From: Bog-473 sp963730395
GTDB lineage: Bacteria; Actinomycetota; Acidimicrobiia; Acidimicrobiales; RAAP-2
NCBI GenBank assembly: GCA_963730395.1
Contig: CAVSSK010000011.1
Location: 62,001 to 126,000, forward strand
Length of the DNA stretch: 64,000 nucleotides
Direction: 5' to 3'
The notes beneath the pieces are model-generated. The model was not told the DNA's origin and made no database searches. It saw nothing but the letters and a program-made list of their open reading frames with translations. This document shows positions 36,999 to 47,051 of the stretch, one piece after another; position 1 is the stretch's first letter; the number at the start of each line of letters is the position of its first letter. The translations under genes and the position numbers were made by a program.

Positions 36999-37451
36999 TC
37001 AGAGAACTTCGTGGACGGAGATCCGCACCGAACCGTGCCGACGCTCACCTGTTGAGACTGCGATGAGGCCGTTCATCCACGCCAGCCGAAGGGCAGACGT
37101 GGAGAGCCTGACGTGTGTGCGGAAGTAGTACTCCGACGGCTCGACCTCTTCACCGCGCACCAATCGCTCTGCAACTGCGGCACTCGCCTTGCGGATACCG
37201 GTCGAGCGAACTTCGATCGACTCGCCGTCGTCGGTGGCGAGCACGTAGTGCGCGTCGATCTCAATGACGCCGTCAGCCCTGACGATCTGCCAATCGACAC
37301 CGCCTGGTTCGATCGTGCCATGCAGACCGTCGCGGCCCTCGAAGGTGCCCCCGTCGAAGACGACGAGGCGCCGACGTCCGAGGGGGGAGTCACCCAGATC
37401 GACCATGGGCTGCACCGCGACGTCGATATCCATCAACGGTAGGAGTTCCAC
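36999..37451 (-). CDS. DUF3237-family protein
   Basis: The protein has 150 residues from the GTG at 37449-37451. I chose this start because VELLPLMDIDVAVQPMVDLG aligns with the beginning of the family. Its motifs GRRRLVVFDGGTFEG, GGVDWQIVRADGVIEIDAHY and YYFRTHVRLSTSALR, and the ending ISVHEVL, are all typical. DUF3237 proteins are small beta-barrels often found beside flavin monooxygenases in aromatic or flavonoid breakdown loci. It is cotranscribed with the monooxygenase. The ribosome-binding site is weak. Confidence 0.82.
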   Translation of the reverse strand: MELLPLMDIDVAVQPMVDLGDSPLGRRRLVVFDGGTFEGRDGLHGTIEPGGVDWQIVRADGVIEIDAHYVLATDDGESIEVRSTGIRKASAAVAERLVRGEEVEPSEYYFRTHVRLSTSALRLAWMNGLIAVSTGERRHGSVRISVHEVL

Positions 37452-37501
37452 GGGAGGGCACCCTAGCGAGTGGCAACGGCGACACCACCGTGGTATATGT
37501 T

Positions 37502-37519
37502 GTACAGCTCCAGCTATAC
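37502..37519. promoter_or_regulatory. Near-perfect 18-bp palindrome in the divergent promoter region
   Basis: GTACAGCT (37502-37509), CC, then AGCTATAC (37512-37519) form inverted 8-bp arms with one mismatch. It lies between the divergent DUF3237 and esterase genes, just after TATATG, a possible -10 element. It is a plausible operator, perhaps for the TetR protein encoded at 39677. Confidence 0.4.
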
Positions 37520-37583
37520 GAGGCAAACGGCCTCAGCTGTGGGAGGGATCGGCCATGCATGCAACCCGTGCCGCGTCAGTCTC

Positions 37584-39602
37584 GTGAAGGGGGTCGGGGG
37601 ATCTCGTGACCCCTTGTACGACACGGCGTACGTCGACGTGGACGAGTGGCGGGACGAGCCGGTTCGCTACCGGTACGTGCACGGGGGATTCGAGGGAACC
37701 GATTGCCGGTTCTCCTTCTACTTCCCACCGGCCGAGCGCTACGAGGGGCGGTTCTTCCATCCCCTGATGCCCATATCGGGGACCGAGCACGCCGCGCCGT
37801 CCGTCATGGCGGGGATGATCGGTCGCACGATCGAGTTCGCCCATGCCAGCGGCGCCTACCTGGTGGAGTCCAACCAGGGACGGACGGTCATGTTCCCCGG
37901 CGAGGACTCGACCATTGCCGGGTTCCGCGCCAGCGCCGCATCGGCAACGTACTCCCGGGTCCTGGCCGCGGACATGTACGGGGAGCACCGTCCCTACGGC
38001 TACGTGTACGGCGGTAGCGGCGGTGCGTTCAAGACGATGAGCTGCTTCGAGAACCGCATCGACGTCTGGGATGGCGCCGTCCCGTTCGTGCACGGTTCTC
38101 CGGTGAGCATGCCGTACCTCTTCACTGTGCAGGCCCACGCCATCCGGATCCTGCGCGACAAATTTCCGGCCATCGTCGACGCCCTCGAGCCTGGTGGAAG
38201 TGGGGACGTGTTCAACGGTCTGAACGCCGAGGAACGGGAAGCGTTGGCAGAGGTGACCCGCATGGGTTTCCCGCCACGGGCGTGGTTCGACGTCGAACGG
38301 ATCGCCATGGGGTACACCGGGGTCTTCGCCAGCCTGATCGACAACATCGTGAAGTGGGACCCGGAATACTTCGACGATTTCTGGAAGGTACCCGGTTACC
38401 TGGGCGCGAACCCGACCGAATCGCTTGCCCGCAGCCGAGTCGAGCACGAGACGACCATCAGCAAGGTCGTGATGTCGACCGAGGCGGCGGAATTGGGCCT
38501 CCCCATGTCGATGTCGGCGCGGTTCGGTGACCATGAGTCCGAGATGCCGGCAGCCCTGCGGATCGAGAGCCTCCCCACGGGGAGCGTCCAGGGGGCAAGC
38601 CTGATCTTCACAAGCGGTGCGGCGGCCGGCCATGTCCTCTACATCGTCGGGGTGCTCGGGGATCTCGTGATGACCGGGTTCGGCGAGGCACACTTCGAGG
38701 CACTCCGGGGTATCAAGGCGGGCGACACGGTCCGTATCGACAACGGGATCTACCTGGCCGCGCAGACCTATCACCGCCATCAGGTGCCGCCGCCCGAGTT
38801 CTACGTGTGGGACCAGTTCACGGCGGACGGTCTGCCGGTCTACCCGCAGCGACCCACGTTCATGGGCCCCCGCTTCGCCCGGCAGGGTTCAGGCTCCATT
38901 CAGTCGGGCCGGTTCGCCGGGAAGATGATCGTGGTCGAGTCGCTGATGGACGAAGCTGCCGTCCCGTGGCAGGCCGACTGGTACCGCACGCTCGTCCAGG
39001 CGGCCCTCGGTCCCCGGATCGACGACTCGTACCGGCTCTGGTTCGTCGACCATGCGATGCACACGGCGCCGTACGACGCACCGGGTGATCCGCGGCCGGT
39101 CCGGACGACTCGAGTCGTCAGCTACTCCGGCGTGCTGCAGCAGGCGCTGCGGGACCTGAGTGACTGGGTCGAGAGGGGCCTCGCCCCGCCTCCCAGCACG
39201 ACCTACGAGGTCATCGACGGTCAAGTGCACGTCCCCGCAACGGCATCGGCACGCCGGGGAATTCAGCCCGTGGTCGATGTGCTGGCCAACGGTGCCGTCC
39301 GAGCCGACGTCGTCGTGGGCGAGGCCGTCGAGTTCTCTGCCGTCATTGAGGTTCCACCGGGGTCGGGGACCGTGGTGCACGCCGAATGGGACTTCGAGGG
39401 TGGTGGTGACTTCCCGGTCGTCGAGAGCTTCGGCGATACCGATTCTGCGTTCTCGACCATGACGCTCACGGCGACCTACGCCTTCTCCGAACCGGGTACC
39501 TACTTCCCGGCACTGCGGGCGACGTCGCAACGGCAAGGCGACGCCGGAACGCCGTTCGCCCGTGTCCAGAACCTGGGGCGGGTGCGGGTTGTCGTTCAGT
39601 AG
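37584..39602 (+). CDS. Large alpha/beta-hydrolase (esterase/tannase-like) with C-terminal PKD-like domain
   Basis: The protein has 672 residues from the GTG at 37584. The longer frame from 37470 would put the palindrome inside the gene. The hydrolase part (about 20-530) has strand RFSFYFPPAERYEGRFFHPL, nucleophile elbow YGGSGGAFK, and a late segment WFVDHAMHTAPYD with the candidate catalytic His. The last ~110 residues form a PKD-like beta-sandwich (HAEWDFEGGGDFPVVESFGD and LTATYAFSEPGTYFPALRA). No signal peptide is evident, which is odd for a PKD protein. The start is uncertain. It is likely an esterase acting on bulky natural products, an inference. Confidence 0.65.
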   Translation: MKGVGGSRDPLYDTAYVDVDEWRDEPVRYRYVHGGFEGTDCRFSFYFPPAERYEGRFFHPLMPISGTEHAAPSVMAGMIGRTIEFAHASGAYLVESNQGRTVMFPGEDSTIAGFRASAASATYSRVLAADMYGEHRPYGYVYGGSGGAFKTMSCFENRIDVWDGAVPFVHGSPVSMPYLFTVQAHAIRILRDKFPAIVDALEPGGSGDVFNGLNAEEREALAEVTRMGFPPRAWFDVERIAMGYTGVFASLIDNIVKWDPEYFDDFWKVPGYLGANPTESLARSRVEHETTISKVVMSTEAAELGLPMSMSARFGDHESEMPAALRIESLPTGSVQGASLIFTSGAAAGHVLYIVGVLGDLVMTGFGEAHFEALRGIKAGDTVRIDNGIYLAAQTYHRHQVPPPEFYVWDQFTADGLPVYPQRPTFMGPRFARQGSGSIQSGRFAGKMIVVESLMDEAAVPWQADWYRTLVQAALGPRIDDSYRLWFVDHAMHTAPYDAPGDPRPVRTTRVVSYSGVLQQALRDLSDWVERGLAPPPSTTYEVIDGQVHVPATASARRGIQPVVDVLANGAVRADVVVGEAVEFSAVIEVPPGSGTVVHAEWDFEGGGDFPVVESFGDTDSAFSTMTLTATYAFSEPGTYFPALRATSQRQGDAGTPFARVQNLGRVRVVVQ

Positions 39603-39676
39603 CGAGCGCCCGGCGTCCTCGATGCCAGCCCGTTTGACCCGCTCGCGGGGAGTGGCCTCCAGCCGGGCCAGTCGTC

Positions 39677-40405
39677 ATGGCTGAGCTGACCACGCAGCGG
39701 ATCGCTGCGGCCGCCCTGCTCGTGGCGGACGAGCATGGCGCCTCCGGCTTCACGATGCGGGCGGTCGCCGAGGCGGTCGGCGTGACGCCAATGGCGCTCT
39801 ATCACCACGTCGAGGACAAGGGGGCACTGGTCGCGCTCTTGGTCGATGCGGCCATCTCAGAGCGCCCGCTCCCGCCCCCAACCGGGTCTTGGCGGGACGA
39901 CCTGTGGGAGATGGCGTGCTGGATGCGGGAGAGCGCCTTGGCCCATCCCGCGGTGGCCCGCCTGCGGGGTGAGTACGGCGTCTGGACGTCGTCCATCTTC
40001 CCGATGACGGAGCGCTGGCTCAGCATATGGCAACAGAGTGGTCTCGAGTTCGACGCCGCGTTGTTGGCTGCATCGGCGAGCAGTACGGCCATCATCGGCT
40101 TCGTCGACGCGGAGCTGCGCCTGGAGGAACTGGAGCTCCCCGATGAAGCGCAGCTGGCGTCCTTTCCGAATGCTCGGCTCGCCTTTCGCCTCGAGCGCGA
40201 CGGTGCCAGGGAGTTCGAATTGGTCGTGCGATCGGTCGTCGAAGGTGTGCATGCCCGGTTGTCCGGGAAGGATGCGGTCCCACCGGCCCTTTTGCGCGTG
40301 CCGAAGACGTCGCACACCCAGCGCAGGTCGATACCCGGGCCGGGTGGGACGACACCGGCTCGTCCCATGAACCGAAAGAAGGTGAAGCGGCGTCGTGGTG
40401 GTTGA
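39677..40405 (+). CDS. TetR/AcrR-family transcriptional regulator
   Basis: The protein has 242 residues. The N-terminal helix-turn-helix is RIAAAALLVADEHGASGFTM and AVAEAVGVTPMALYHHVEDK. The C-terminal ligand domain begins WRDDLWEMACWMRESALAHP and resembles the TetR_C group with similar WxxxL openings. The last 30 residues are basic and unstructured (MNRKKVKRRRGG). It lies 74 bp after the esterase gene on the same strand and is probably a local regulator of that operon or of the transporter genes beyond it. Confidence 0.88.
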   Translation: MAELTTQRIAAAALLVADEHGASGFTMRAVAEAVGVTPMALYHHVEDKGALVALLVDAAISERPLPPPTGSWRDDLWEMACWMRESALAHPAVARLRGEYGVWTSSIFPMTERWLSIWQQSGLEFDAALLAASASSTAIIGFVDAELRLEELELPDEAQLASFPNARLAFRLERDGAREFELVVRSVVEGVHARLSGKDAVPPALLRVPKTSHTQRRSIPGPGGTTPARPMNRKKVKRRRGG

Positions 40406-40567
40406 GCCATTTCAATGGGGTCGCGGTGTTTCGACGGTCCAGAGTACGTATCCTTCACCGGTTCGCCCTCGTTCCTTGGCTTCGCTGGCAACGACGGACG
40501 TACCCAGACCGACAGAGACTGCCCGGACCGGCGCACTGCCCGCTCCGTGATCAGCAGAAAGGACACC

Positions 40568-41842
40568 ATGCGTAAGGCCATCGCGGCAACCGCCATGCTT
40601 CTCTTCTCCATGACCGGGATCATCCAGCTCGTCGCGGTGAATGCCGCCGAAGCCGCCCCCCAGACGGGTCAGGGTGTGACTCCAACCAGCATCAAGCTCG
40701 GGATCACCTACCCCGACGTCGCGGCCATCCGCAGCATCATCAATGTCGATCCCGGCGACTACCAGGTCGCGTACACGACGCTCATCAACCAGATCAACGC
40801 CCACGGGGGGATCAACGGTCGCAAGATCGACCCGGTGTTCGCGCCGGTCGACCCGCTGGGGACGGCGGGGGCAGCCACCGCCTGCACCAAGCTGACCGAG
40901 GACGACAACGTGTTCGCCGTGTTGGGCTTCTTCCAGGGGGCCGATGTCGCCTGCTATCTCACGACCCACAACGTGCCCATCATCGGCGCATCATTGACCG
41001 CCGCCCAGTCGGCCCAGGCGACGGCACCATGGTTCAACACCATCATCTCGGACAGCGACCTCATCCCCAAGGAGATGGCGATCTTCAAGCAGGAGGGCGC
41101 ATTCGCGGGGAAGAAGGTCGGCGTGGTCGGAACGTCCCCTGATCAGGCCGAGATGAACCTCGTCATCCCTGAACTCCACAAGCTGGGGATCGACGTCGTC
41201 CAGACCGCTGTCAACAGCGTCCCGGACACCGACACGGCGGCGTTCACCCAGGAGTACGGCGTCATCGCGGAGAAATTCCAGACATCCGGGGTGAACACGG
41301 TCGTTGCGGTGGGCAACGCGGGCAACAGCTGGGCCGAGGCGCTCCAGAGCAACCAGAGCACCTACCACCCACGGATTGTCGCGACCGATTACATCGATCT
41401 GGACGCCTACGTCACCAACAAGCTGGGGTACTCCCAGGCGATCATCAAGAACGCCCTGACGGCCGGTGGCTACCCGCCAGTCGCCGTCGTGTGGGACGAC
41501 CCGGCAATGAAGCGCTGTGTCGCCAGCATCCACGCCGCCGAGCCGGGAGCCACCATCAACGACCCGGTGACGGCCACGTCGTCCACCCCGGTCACCTGGA
41601 CGGCGCCGGAGCTCGCGTGTCAGCAGATGGCCCTGTTCTCCGCCTTCGCCAAGGCCGCCGGCAAGACGCTCAACAACCAGACCTTGAGCAAGGGGGCTGT
41701 CTCGCTCGGCCACGTCACCATCCCTGGCGGAGGCGGGTCGTTCAGCTTCTCGTCTGGTCACGGTGACGGGAACGGTCCGGTGTTCGTCTACCAGTGGAAC
41801 CCGACGAAGAACGTCCTGCAGCTGAAGACCACCGCAGGTTAG
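40568..41842 (+). CDS. Type-1 periplasmic solute-binding protein (Liv-type)
   Basis: The protein has 424 residues. AGAAAGGACACC precedes the ATG. A signal peptide (MRKAIAATAMLLFSMTGIIQ then AVNAAEA) is followed by GQGVTPTSIKLGITYPDV, INQINAHGGINGRKI and CTKLTEDDNVFAVLG. It is a member of the branched-chain-amino-acid-type binding protein family, more distant from the other two copies than those are from each other. It ends 49 bp before the convergent end of the fused LivHMG gene. It is a likely ligand receptor for that transporter. The ligand may be far from amino acids. Confidence 0.88.
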   Translation: MRKAIAATAMLLFSMTGIIQLVAVNAAEAAPQTGQGVTPTSIKLGITYPDVAAIRSIINVDPGDYQVAYTTLINQINAHGGINGRKIDPVFAPVDPLGTAGAATACTKLTEDDNVFAVLGFFQGADVACYLTTHNVPIIGASLTAAQSAQATAPWFNTIISDSDLIPKEMAIFKQEGAFAGKKVGVVGTSPDQAEMNLVIPELHKLGIDVVQTAVNSVPDTDTAAFTQEYGVIAEKFQTSGVNTVVAVGNAGNSWAEALQSNQSTYHPRIVATDYIDLDAYVTNKLGYSQAIIKNALTAGGYPPVAVVWDDPAMKRCVASIHAAEPGATINDPVTATSSTPVTWTAPELACQQMALFSAFAKAAGKTLNNQTLSKGAVSLGHVTIPGGGGSFSFSSGHGDGNGPVFVYQWNPTKNVLQLKTTAG

Positions 41843-41891
41843 GGCCGGGCCACCGTGGTTGGCGTCACGCCCGAAGCGGGGGACAGGTGAC

Positions 41892-44739
41892 CTAGACGAC
41901 AGCGGGTGGGTTGCTCAGACCAGCGTCGTTGGCCAGTGGGGCCACTGGTGGCGCCGTGCCGCTGCGGACGATCGTTCGCTCGTCCGTCCCGAGGTAGCTG
42001 GCGATCACACGCGGGTTCTCACGGACATCCGTCGGCGAGCCCTCTGCGATGACGGACCCGGTTTCAAGGCAGTAGACGTGGTCGCTGATGCTCATGATGA
42101 GGGGCATGTCGTGCTCTATCAACAGAACCGACGCGCTCGAGCTCCCGCTGGACGCTGACGATCAGGGGGCCGAAGGCCTCCGTCTCGCGCTGCGCCAGGC
42201 CCGCGGTGGGTTCGTCGAGGCAGAGGACCTTTGCGTCGAGCGCCAGGAGGCCGGCGAGCTCCACCACCCGCCGGGTCCCGGTCGACAGATCGCCGATGTG
42301 ATGGTCCCGCCACTGTGTGAGCCCCAGGAGCTCCACGAGATCTGCGACGTCGGACCGGTCGCGTCGGCTCCGGCGTCGTGCCGGTGGCAGTGCGAGCGCC
42401 GTCGAGAGCGCCCCCGTCCTCCCCCTCGCCTCGTGCGCCACGAGGAGCGTCTCGGTCACGGTCAACTCGGGGAACAGGGTGGCCGACTGGAAGGTTCGAC
42501 CGAGCCCCAGCGCGGCCCGGGAGGACGGGGGCTTGTTCCCGATCTCTTGGTCACCGAGGCGCACGGAGCCCGAGGCAGTGACGAAGCCTCCGATCGCGTT
42601 CATCAGCGTCGACTTGCCGGCACCGTTGCTCCCGATGAGGCCGACGATCTGGCCGCTCTCCACGACGAGGCTGACGTCGCTCACCGCGGTGATGCCGCCG
42701 AAGACGACCCGCAGCTCGGAGACGGCGAGCGACGGCACGCCTCCGGGCCGTATCTCTGCCGCCGGCCGGACCGGCGTGGCCGGCTCACGCGTGCGTGTGA
42801 CGACGGGCGCCTTGCCGAAGCGGCGATCGGCCCAGGCCAGGAACGCGTCGCGGACGTCGTAGCTGACCTGGTTGAGCCCACGTGGGAAATAGAGGAGGAT
42901 GACCAGCAGCCCCAGACTCGACGCCAGGAGCCCGAGCACGGCGTTGTTCGGCGCCAGCGCGGGGATGCCGATGACCCAGACCGCGCCGATGACCGCCGCC
43001 GTGACGGAGCCCATCCCGCCGATGACCACCATGGCCACCAGAGCCAGCGAGCCGTCCACGATGAACGGGCTGCCGGGCCCCGAGAAGGCGACGTTGGCGA
43101 AGGCGCCGCTGAGCAGCGCACCGCCCAACCCGGCGAGGGCCCCCGCAATGGCGAAGGCACGGATCTTTTCCCAGGCCGGGCGCACCGTGTAGGCGGAGGC
43201 CGCGGTTTCGTTGTCTCGCACGGCCATGATCGAGCGCCCCACCCCGCTGTCCCGGAACCGACTCGTGACGAGGAGGACGAGGCCGAGGATCACCAGGACG
43301 ACGTAGTAGTAGGTGCGTTGGCCGGGGAATGACAGCGAGAAGAGCTTGCCCGGGGGGAATGGAAGGTCTGAGCCATCCGAGGACTGTCCGCTGAGGACCG
43401 GCAGACTGAAGAAGTACTGCTGGGCGGCAAGGGCAAACGTGAACGTCACCACGGCCAGATAGAGGCCTCGAACGCGCAGTGAGCCAAGGCCGAGGATGGT
43501 GGCGATCATGGCGGTCGCGACCGTGGTCGTGGCGATGGCCAGCCAGAAGGGGACTCCTGCCTCCACGAGGCGGGCGGCGAACAGGGCGCCCAGCCCGGCG
43601 AAGGCCATCTGACCCAGCGACAGCTGCCCCAGCCACCCGGTGAGCACGGTCAGTGACGTGGCGCAGATCGCGAACGCGAGTACCTCCGTGAAGATCTGGT
43701 CCGTGGACGGCGTCGTGAAGATGAGCGGAAGCGCGATCCCGATCACCGCCAGGAGGATGATGCCGCTCTTGTTGACGTTGCGGGCCCAGCGGTAGGACTG
43801 GAGTCGCTCGGGGATCGGGCGAGCCTGCGGGGTGAACGCGAAGACCTCTGTCTCGGTGGCCCGTTCCCGGTTGAACAGCACGGCGATCAGCACGGTGATC
43901 AGGAGCAACAAGTTGATCAAGCCGGGTTCGGCGATGAAGTTGAAGTTCAAGATGCTCTCGCCGAGTCCGATGGCGAGGCTGGCGATGATCGCTCGCGGGA
44001 AGGACACCATGCCGCCGATCACGGCCGCGACGAGGGCCAGCGACAGCGTCTGCGATCCGAGGGTCGTGACATCCCCCGCCGAGCCAGTCTGGCCGGCGAT
44101 GAGGACGATGGAGAGCGTCGAGAGGGCGGCCGCGAGGGCCCACACCATCGTCGAGATCACCTTGGGGCTGATGCCCGAGAGGCGTGCGAGCGAGGGATTG
44201 CTGGCACACGCCTTGACGGTCTTGCCGAGCGTGGTGCGATCCAAGAACCATGTGAGAGCCGCCAAGGTGATGGGGACGATGATCAGGATCGAGAGGTCGG
44301 AACCCCGGACTTGGACGCCGGCCACCGTCCACGTGCCGTTGATGGCGCTCGGGTAGTGAAGGCTGAGGTCGCTCGGTGTCGGGATCTTGAACGCAATTGC
44401 CTCTGCGACCTGCGCCACACCGATGGTGGCGACGAGCACGACCACCCGGGGTGACTTGCGCAGACGGCGGATCACCGTGGTGTCGACGAGTGCACCGAAG
44501 GCCAGGCCGGTCACGAGCGCCACACCGAGTGCCACCCAGAACGGCACGTGGTACTGGACCACCAGCAGGGAGAGGAGGGCCGCCCCGACCACGCCCATGT
44601 TTCCCACGGCGAAGTTGATGATTCGGGTGGCCCGGTACACGAGGACGACGCCGACCGCGATCACCGCGATGGCCAGGCCCTGGACCAGGCCGTCGAAGAC
44701 GACCTGGCTGTTGATCCAGGAGACGGCGAGCATCATCAA
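41892..44739 (-). CDS. Fused LivH-LivM-LivG ABC transporter polypeptide (one frameshift)
   Basis: One polypeptide of about 948 residues carries three modules. The LivH permease (about 1-290) opens with VFDGLVQGLAIAVIAVGVVL and YRATRIINFAVGNMG. The LivM permease (about 315-640) has LTGWLGQLSLGQMAFAGLGA and later AWEKIRAFAIAGALAGLGGA. The LivG ATPase (about 680-948) has Walker A GSNGAGKST and Walker B VLCLDEPTAGL. The family ABC signature lies near DLSTGTRR. At about 42128 the frame shifts from ELERVGS to VLLIEHDMPLIMSISDHVYC, ending at 41892. Its ATG overlaps the upstream MFS-ABC stop (ATGA). It forms half of a two-polypeptide importer. Confidence 0.88.
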
Positions 44740-46919
44740 TCGGTCCCGTGCCCACCGAGGAACACGGCCCTCGCCAGGTCGTCCCGTTCCATGAGGTCAC
44801 GCACCGGTCCCGAGAAGCGGACGCGGCCCTTCTCGAGAAAGACGGCTCGCTCGGCGATCGCGGCAGCCACGTTGAGCGACTGCTCGACGATGATCAACGT
44901 CACGCCCGCCGCCTTCAGGCTCTCGACCACATCGAGGAGGCCTTGGACCACGATCGGCGCGAGACCGAGTGACAGCTCGTCGATCATGAGTATTTCCGGT
45001 TCGTGCAGCATCACGATCGCCAGGGCGAGCATCTGCTGCTCTCCGCCCGAGAGCGAGCCGGCTCGCTGCGACCGGCGCTCCCGCAGGACAGGGAACAACT
45101 CGAGGACCCGGTCGGTGCGACGACGGAGGTCGGCCCGATCCGAGCGGTAGACGAACCCCCCCATCTCGAGATTTTCGGAGACGGTCATCTGCGGGAAGAC
45201 GCCCTTGCCACCCTGCAGGAGGTGGATGCCGAGCCGGTTCCGCTGCTCGGGGGTGGTGTAGGTGATGTCCCGACCCTTCAGTCGGACGACACCGCGAGCC
45301 GGGACCTCGAGACCGGCGGCGACGCGCAATGCCGTCGACTTTCCGGCCCCGTTCGTCCCGAGCAGCGCCAGGACCTCCCCGCGCTGCACTTCGAGGCTGA
45401 GCCCGAAGAGGACCTGGACGTGCCCGTAGCTGAAGTCGATGCCGCTCAGCTGCAGGGCCGGGATGCGTGCCGGATCCTCCTCCTGTCGGCGGTGCTCCTC
45501 CATCTCCTCCTGCAGTTCCATCACCACCAACGAGAGGTCGTTGCGGATGAAGTGCGCGCTGCGGATGATGAGGAAGCCACCGATCAGTATCGAGGGGATC
45601 ATGATGATCAGCACGGCGGCCCGTACCCCGACGAGGCTGTCGAGCAGGGCGGCCAACACGGCCCCGCCGGTGGCACCGACGAAGAAGACGTAGATGCCCC
45701 CCACGGCCCCCACCATCCCCCGCAAGCGGTAGGGGGCCACCGAGATGAGCACCGGACCGACCATGGAGAATGCGGTCAGCAGGAGGACGGCGACCGGGAC
45801 GCTGAACACAGCCCACAGGACGGCCGTGGGCATGAAGTACTGAATGGGCGTGAGGACGGCGACGGGAAGGACGACGATGCCGATCAGGGTCAGGGCCCGC
45901 GCCGGATCCTTCCGGTAGAGCCGGTCGTAGTAGCGCCCGACGAGTGGAAGGGCCACGAGCACGCCGATGCTCCCGATGGTGGCGATGAGTCCGCGCTGGA
46001 ACGCGTCGAGACCGAAGTGCTGCTTGAGGTAGAGGTTCCCGAGCACCGGGACGGTGAACAAGCCGAACCCGATAGCCGAGAAGGCGATGAGGCACGTCTT
46101 TATCGTGCGAATGCGCAGGATCCGCTCGAACGACGCCTCCAGGGACGGCGCGGCCGGCCGCGGATCGCCGATGACCTCGCCCAGCACGTCCTGCTTCTCG
46201 AACTGCCCACGCGGGGGCTCGGGGAGGCGAAAGGCCAGGAACGCCACGAAGAAGACCGGGATGGCCAGGATGTAGAACGCCCACCGCCACCCGTTCGGCC
46301 CCCCTACGGACGTCGCGATGAGGCCGACCAGGAGGGGGCTGAGCGCGGTGGCGGCGCCGGCGCCTATCCCCATGGCGGCATAGATCCGCCCGCGCACCCC
46401 GATGGGGTAGGAGTCGGCCAGGAGCGAGCCGTTGACGCTGTTGTTGCTGGACTGGGAGATCCCGGCGCCGAAGCGGGCCAGGAAGAACAGGAAGATGTTG
46501 GTCGCCAGCCCCGTGGCGAAGACCATGATGCCGAACACGAACGTGGCCCAGCCGATGATGGGTGCACGACGGAACCGGTCAGCCAGCCACCCCATCGGGA
46601 CGATGCCCAGGACCAGGAAGCCGCCCGAGATCCCGGCCACGAAGGTGATGGCCCCGGTGCTCACATGGTAGGAGGACTGGATGTTGGGAGCGAGGACAGC
46701 CAGTCCCGAGCTCTGCAGGTTGTCGAGCGTGACGATGACCGCCAGGATGACGAATGTCTTGGCCCCGGCACTGCGCAAGCCCTCGCGCAGCGTCACCGCC
46801 TCTTCCCCGACCCCGGGCAGCAGGTCCTCGGGAAGCACGACCTCCGTCGCCGAGTCGGCCGCCCGCTGCCGCTCGTCTCCGGAGTCGGAGACCAGTAGCG
46901 CCAGGTCCGCCGGGCTCAT
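44736..46919 (-). CDS. MFS carrier fused to a LivF-type ABC ATPase
   Basis: The protein has 727 residues. Residues ~50-465 are a full major-facilitator carrier with ~12 helices. The MFS loop motif GWLADRFRRAP is at 110-120, and the second half begins ILRIRTIKTCLIAFSAIGFG. An acidic linker (ELQEEMEEHRRQEEDP, ~468-483) leads to a complete LivF ATPase (486-727): Walker A GTNGAGKST (521-529), Q-loop region LLQGGKGVFPQ, signature LSGGEQQ (623-629) and Walker B ILMIDE (643-648). The usual DEP is DEL here. It is coupled to the LivHMG gene by a 4-nt overlap. How a facilitator and an ABC ATPase would work as one protein is not known to me. Confidence 0.9.
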   Translation of the reverse strand: MSPADLALLVSDSGDERQRAADSATEVVLPEDLLPGVGEEAVTLREGLRSAGAKTFVILAVIVTLDNLQSSGLAVLAPNIQSSYHVSTGAITFVAGISGGFLVLGIVPMGWLADRFRRAPIIGWATFVFGIMVFATGLATNIFLFFLARFGAGISQSSNNSVNGSLLADSYPIGVRGRIYAAMGIGAGAATALSPLLVGLIATSVGGPNGWRWAFYILAIPVFFVAFLAFRLPEPPRGQFEKQDVLGEVIGDPRPAAPSLEASFERILRIRTIKTCLIAFSAIGFGLFTVPVLGNLYLKQHFGLDAFQRGLIATIGSIGVLVALPLVGRYYDRLYRKDPARALTLIGIVVLPVAVLTPIQYFMPTAVLWAVFSVPVAVLLLTAFSMVGPVLISVAPYRLRGMVGAVGGIYVFFVGATGGAVLAALLDSLVGVRAAVLIIMIPSILIGGFLIIRSAHFIRNDLSLVVMELQEEMEEHRRQEEDPARIPALQLSGIDFSYGHVQVLFGLSLEVQRGEVLALLGTNGAGKSTALRVAAGLEVPARGVVRLKGRDITYTTPEQRNRLGIHLLQGGKGVFPQMTVSENLEMGGFVYRSDRADLRRRTDRVLELFPVLRERRSQRAGSLSGGEQQMLALAIVMLHEPEILMIDELSLGLAPIVVQGLLDVVESLKAAGVTLIIVEQSLNVAAAIAERAVFLEKGRVRFSGPVRDLMERDDLARAVFLGGHGTD

Positions 46920-47005
46920 CGTGCCGGTGGGGCCCGGCGGGGGGATCCGGCCGCAGGTGGCTCGCTCAAGGCAGCCCCGATCTCCGTGTCCGACCCCACC
47001 CCGGC

Positions 47006-47033
47006 GAGCGCCCCACCGTCCGGTGGGGCGCTC
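47006..47033 (-). terminator. 12-bp hairpin between binding-protein gene and transporter genes
   Basis: GAGCGCCCCACC (47006-47017) and GGTGGGGCGCTC (47022-47033) are perfect complements around a 4-nt loop. It sits 18 bp past the stop of the leftward binding-protein gene and 87 bp before the MFS-ABC start. It probably terminates most transcripts so that the binding protein is made in excess. Confidence 0.75.
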
Positions 47034-47051
47034 CGGTGGCGCCGCCCGGGA

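Noticed and set aside
42785..44800. Long leftward shadow frame over the LivH/LivM region
   Set aside because: It is Arg/His/Pro-rich with no membrane pattern, in the +1 phase of the real permease frame.
45003..46898. 631-codon rightward frame opposite the MFS-ABC gene
   Set aside because: It is Asp/Glu/Gly/Arg-rich low-complexity shadow, and the opposite strand encodes an excellent 12-helix carrier plus ATPase.
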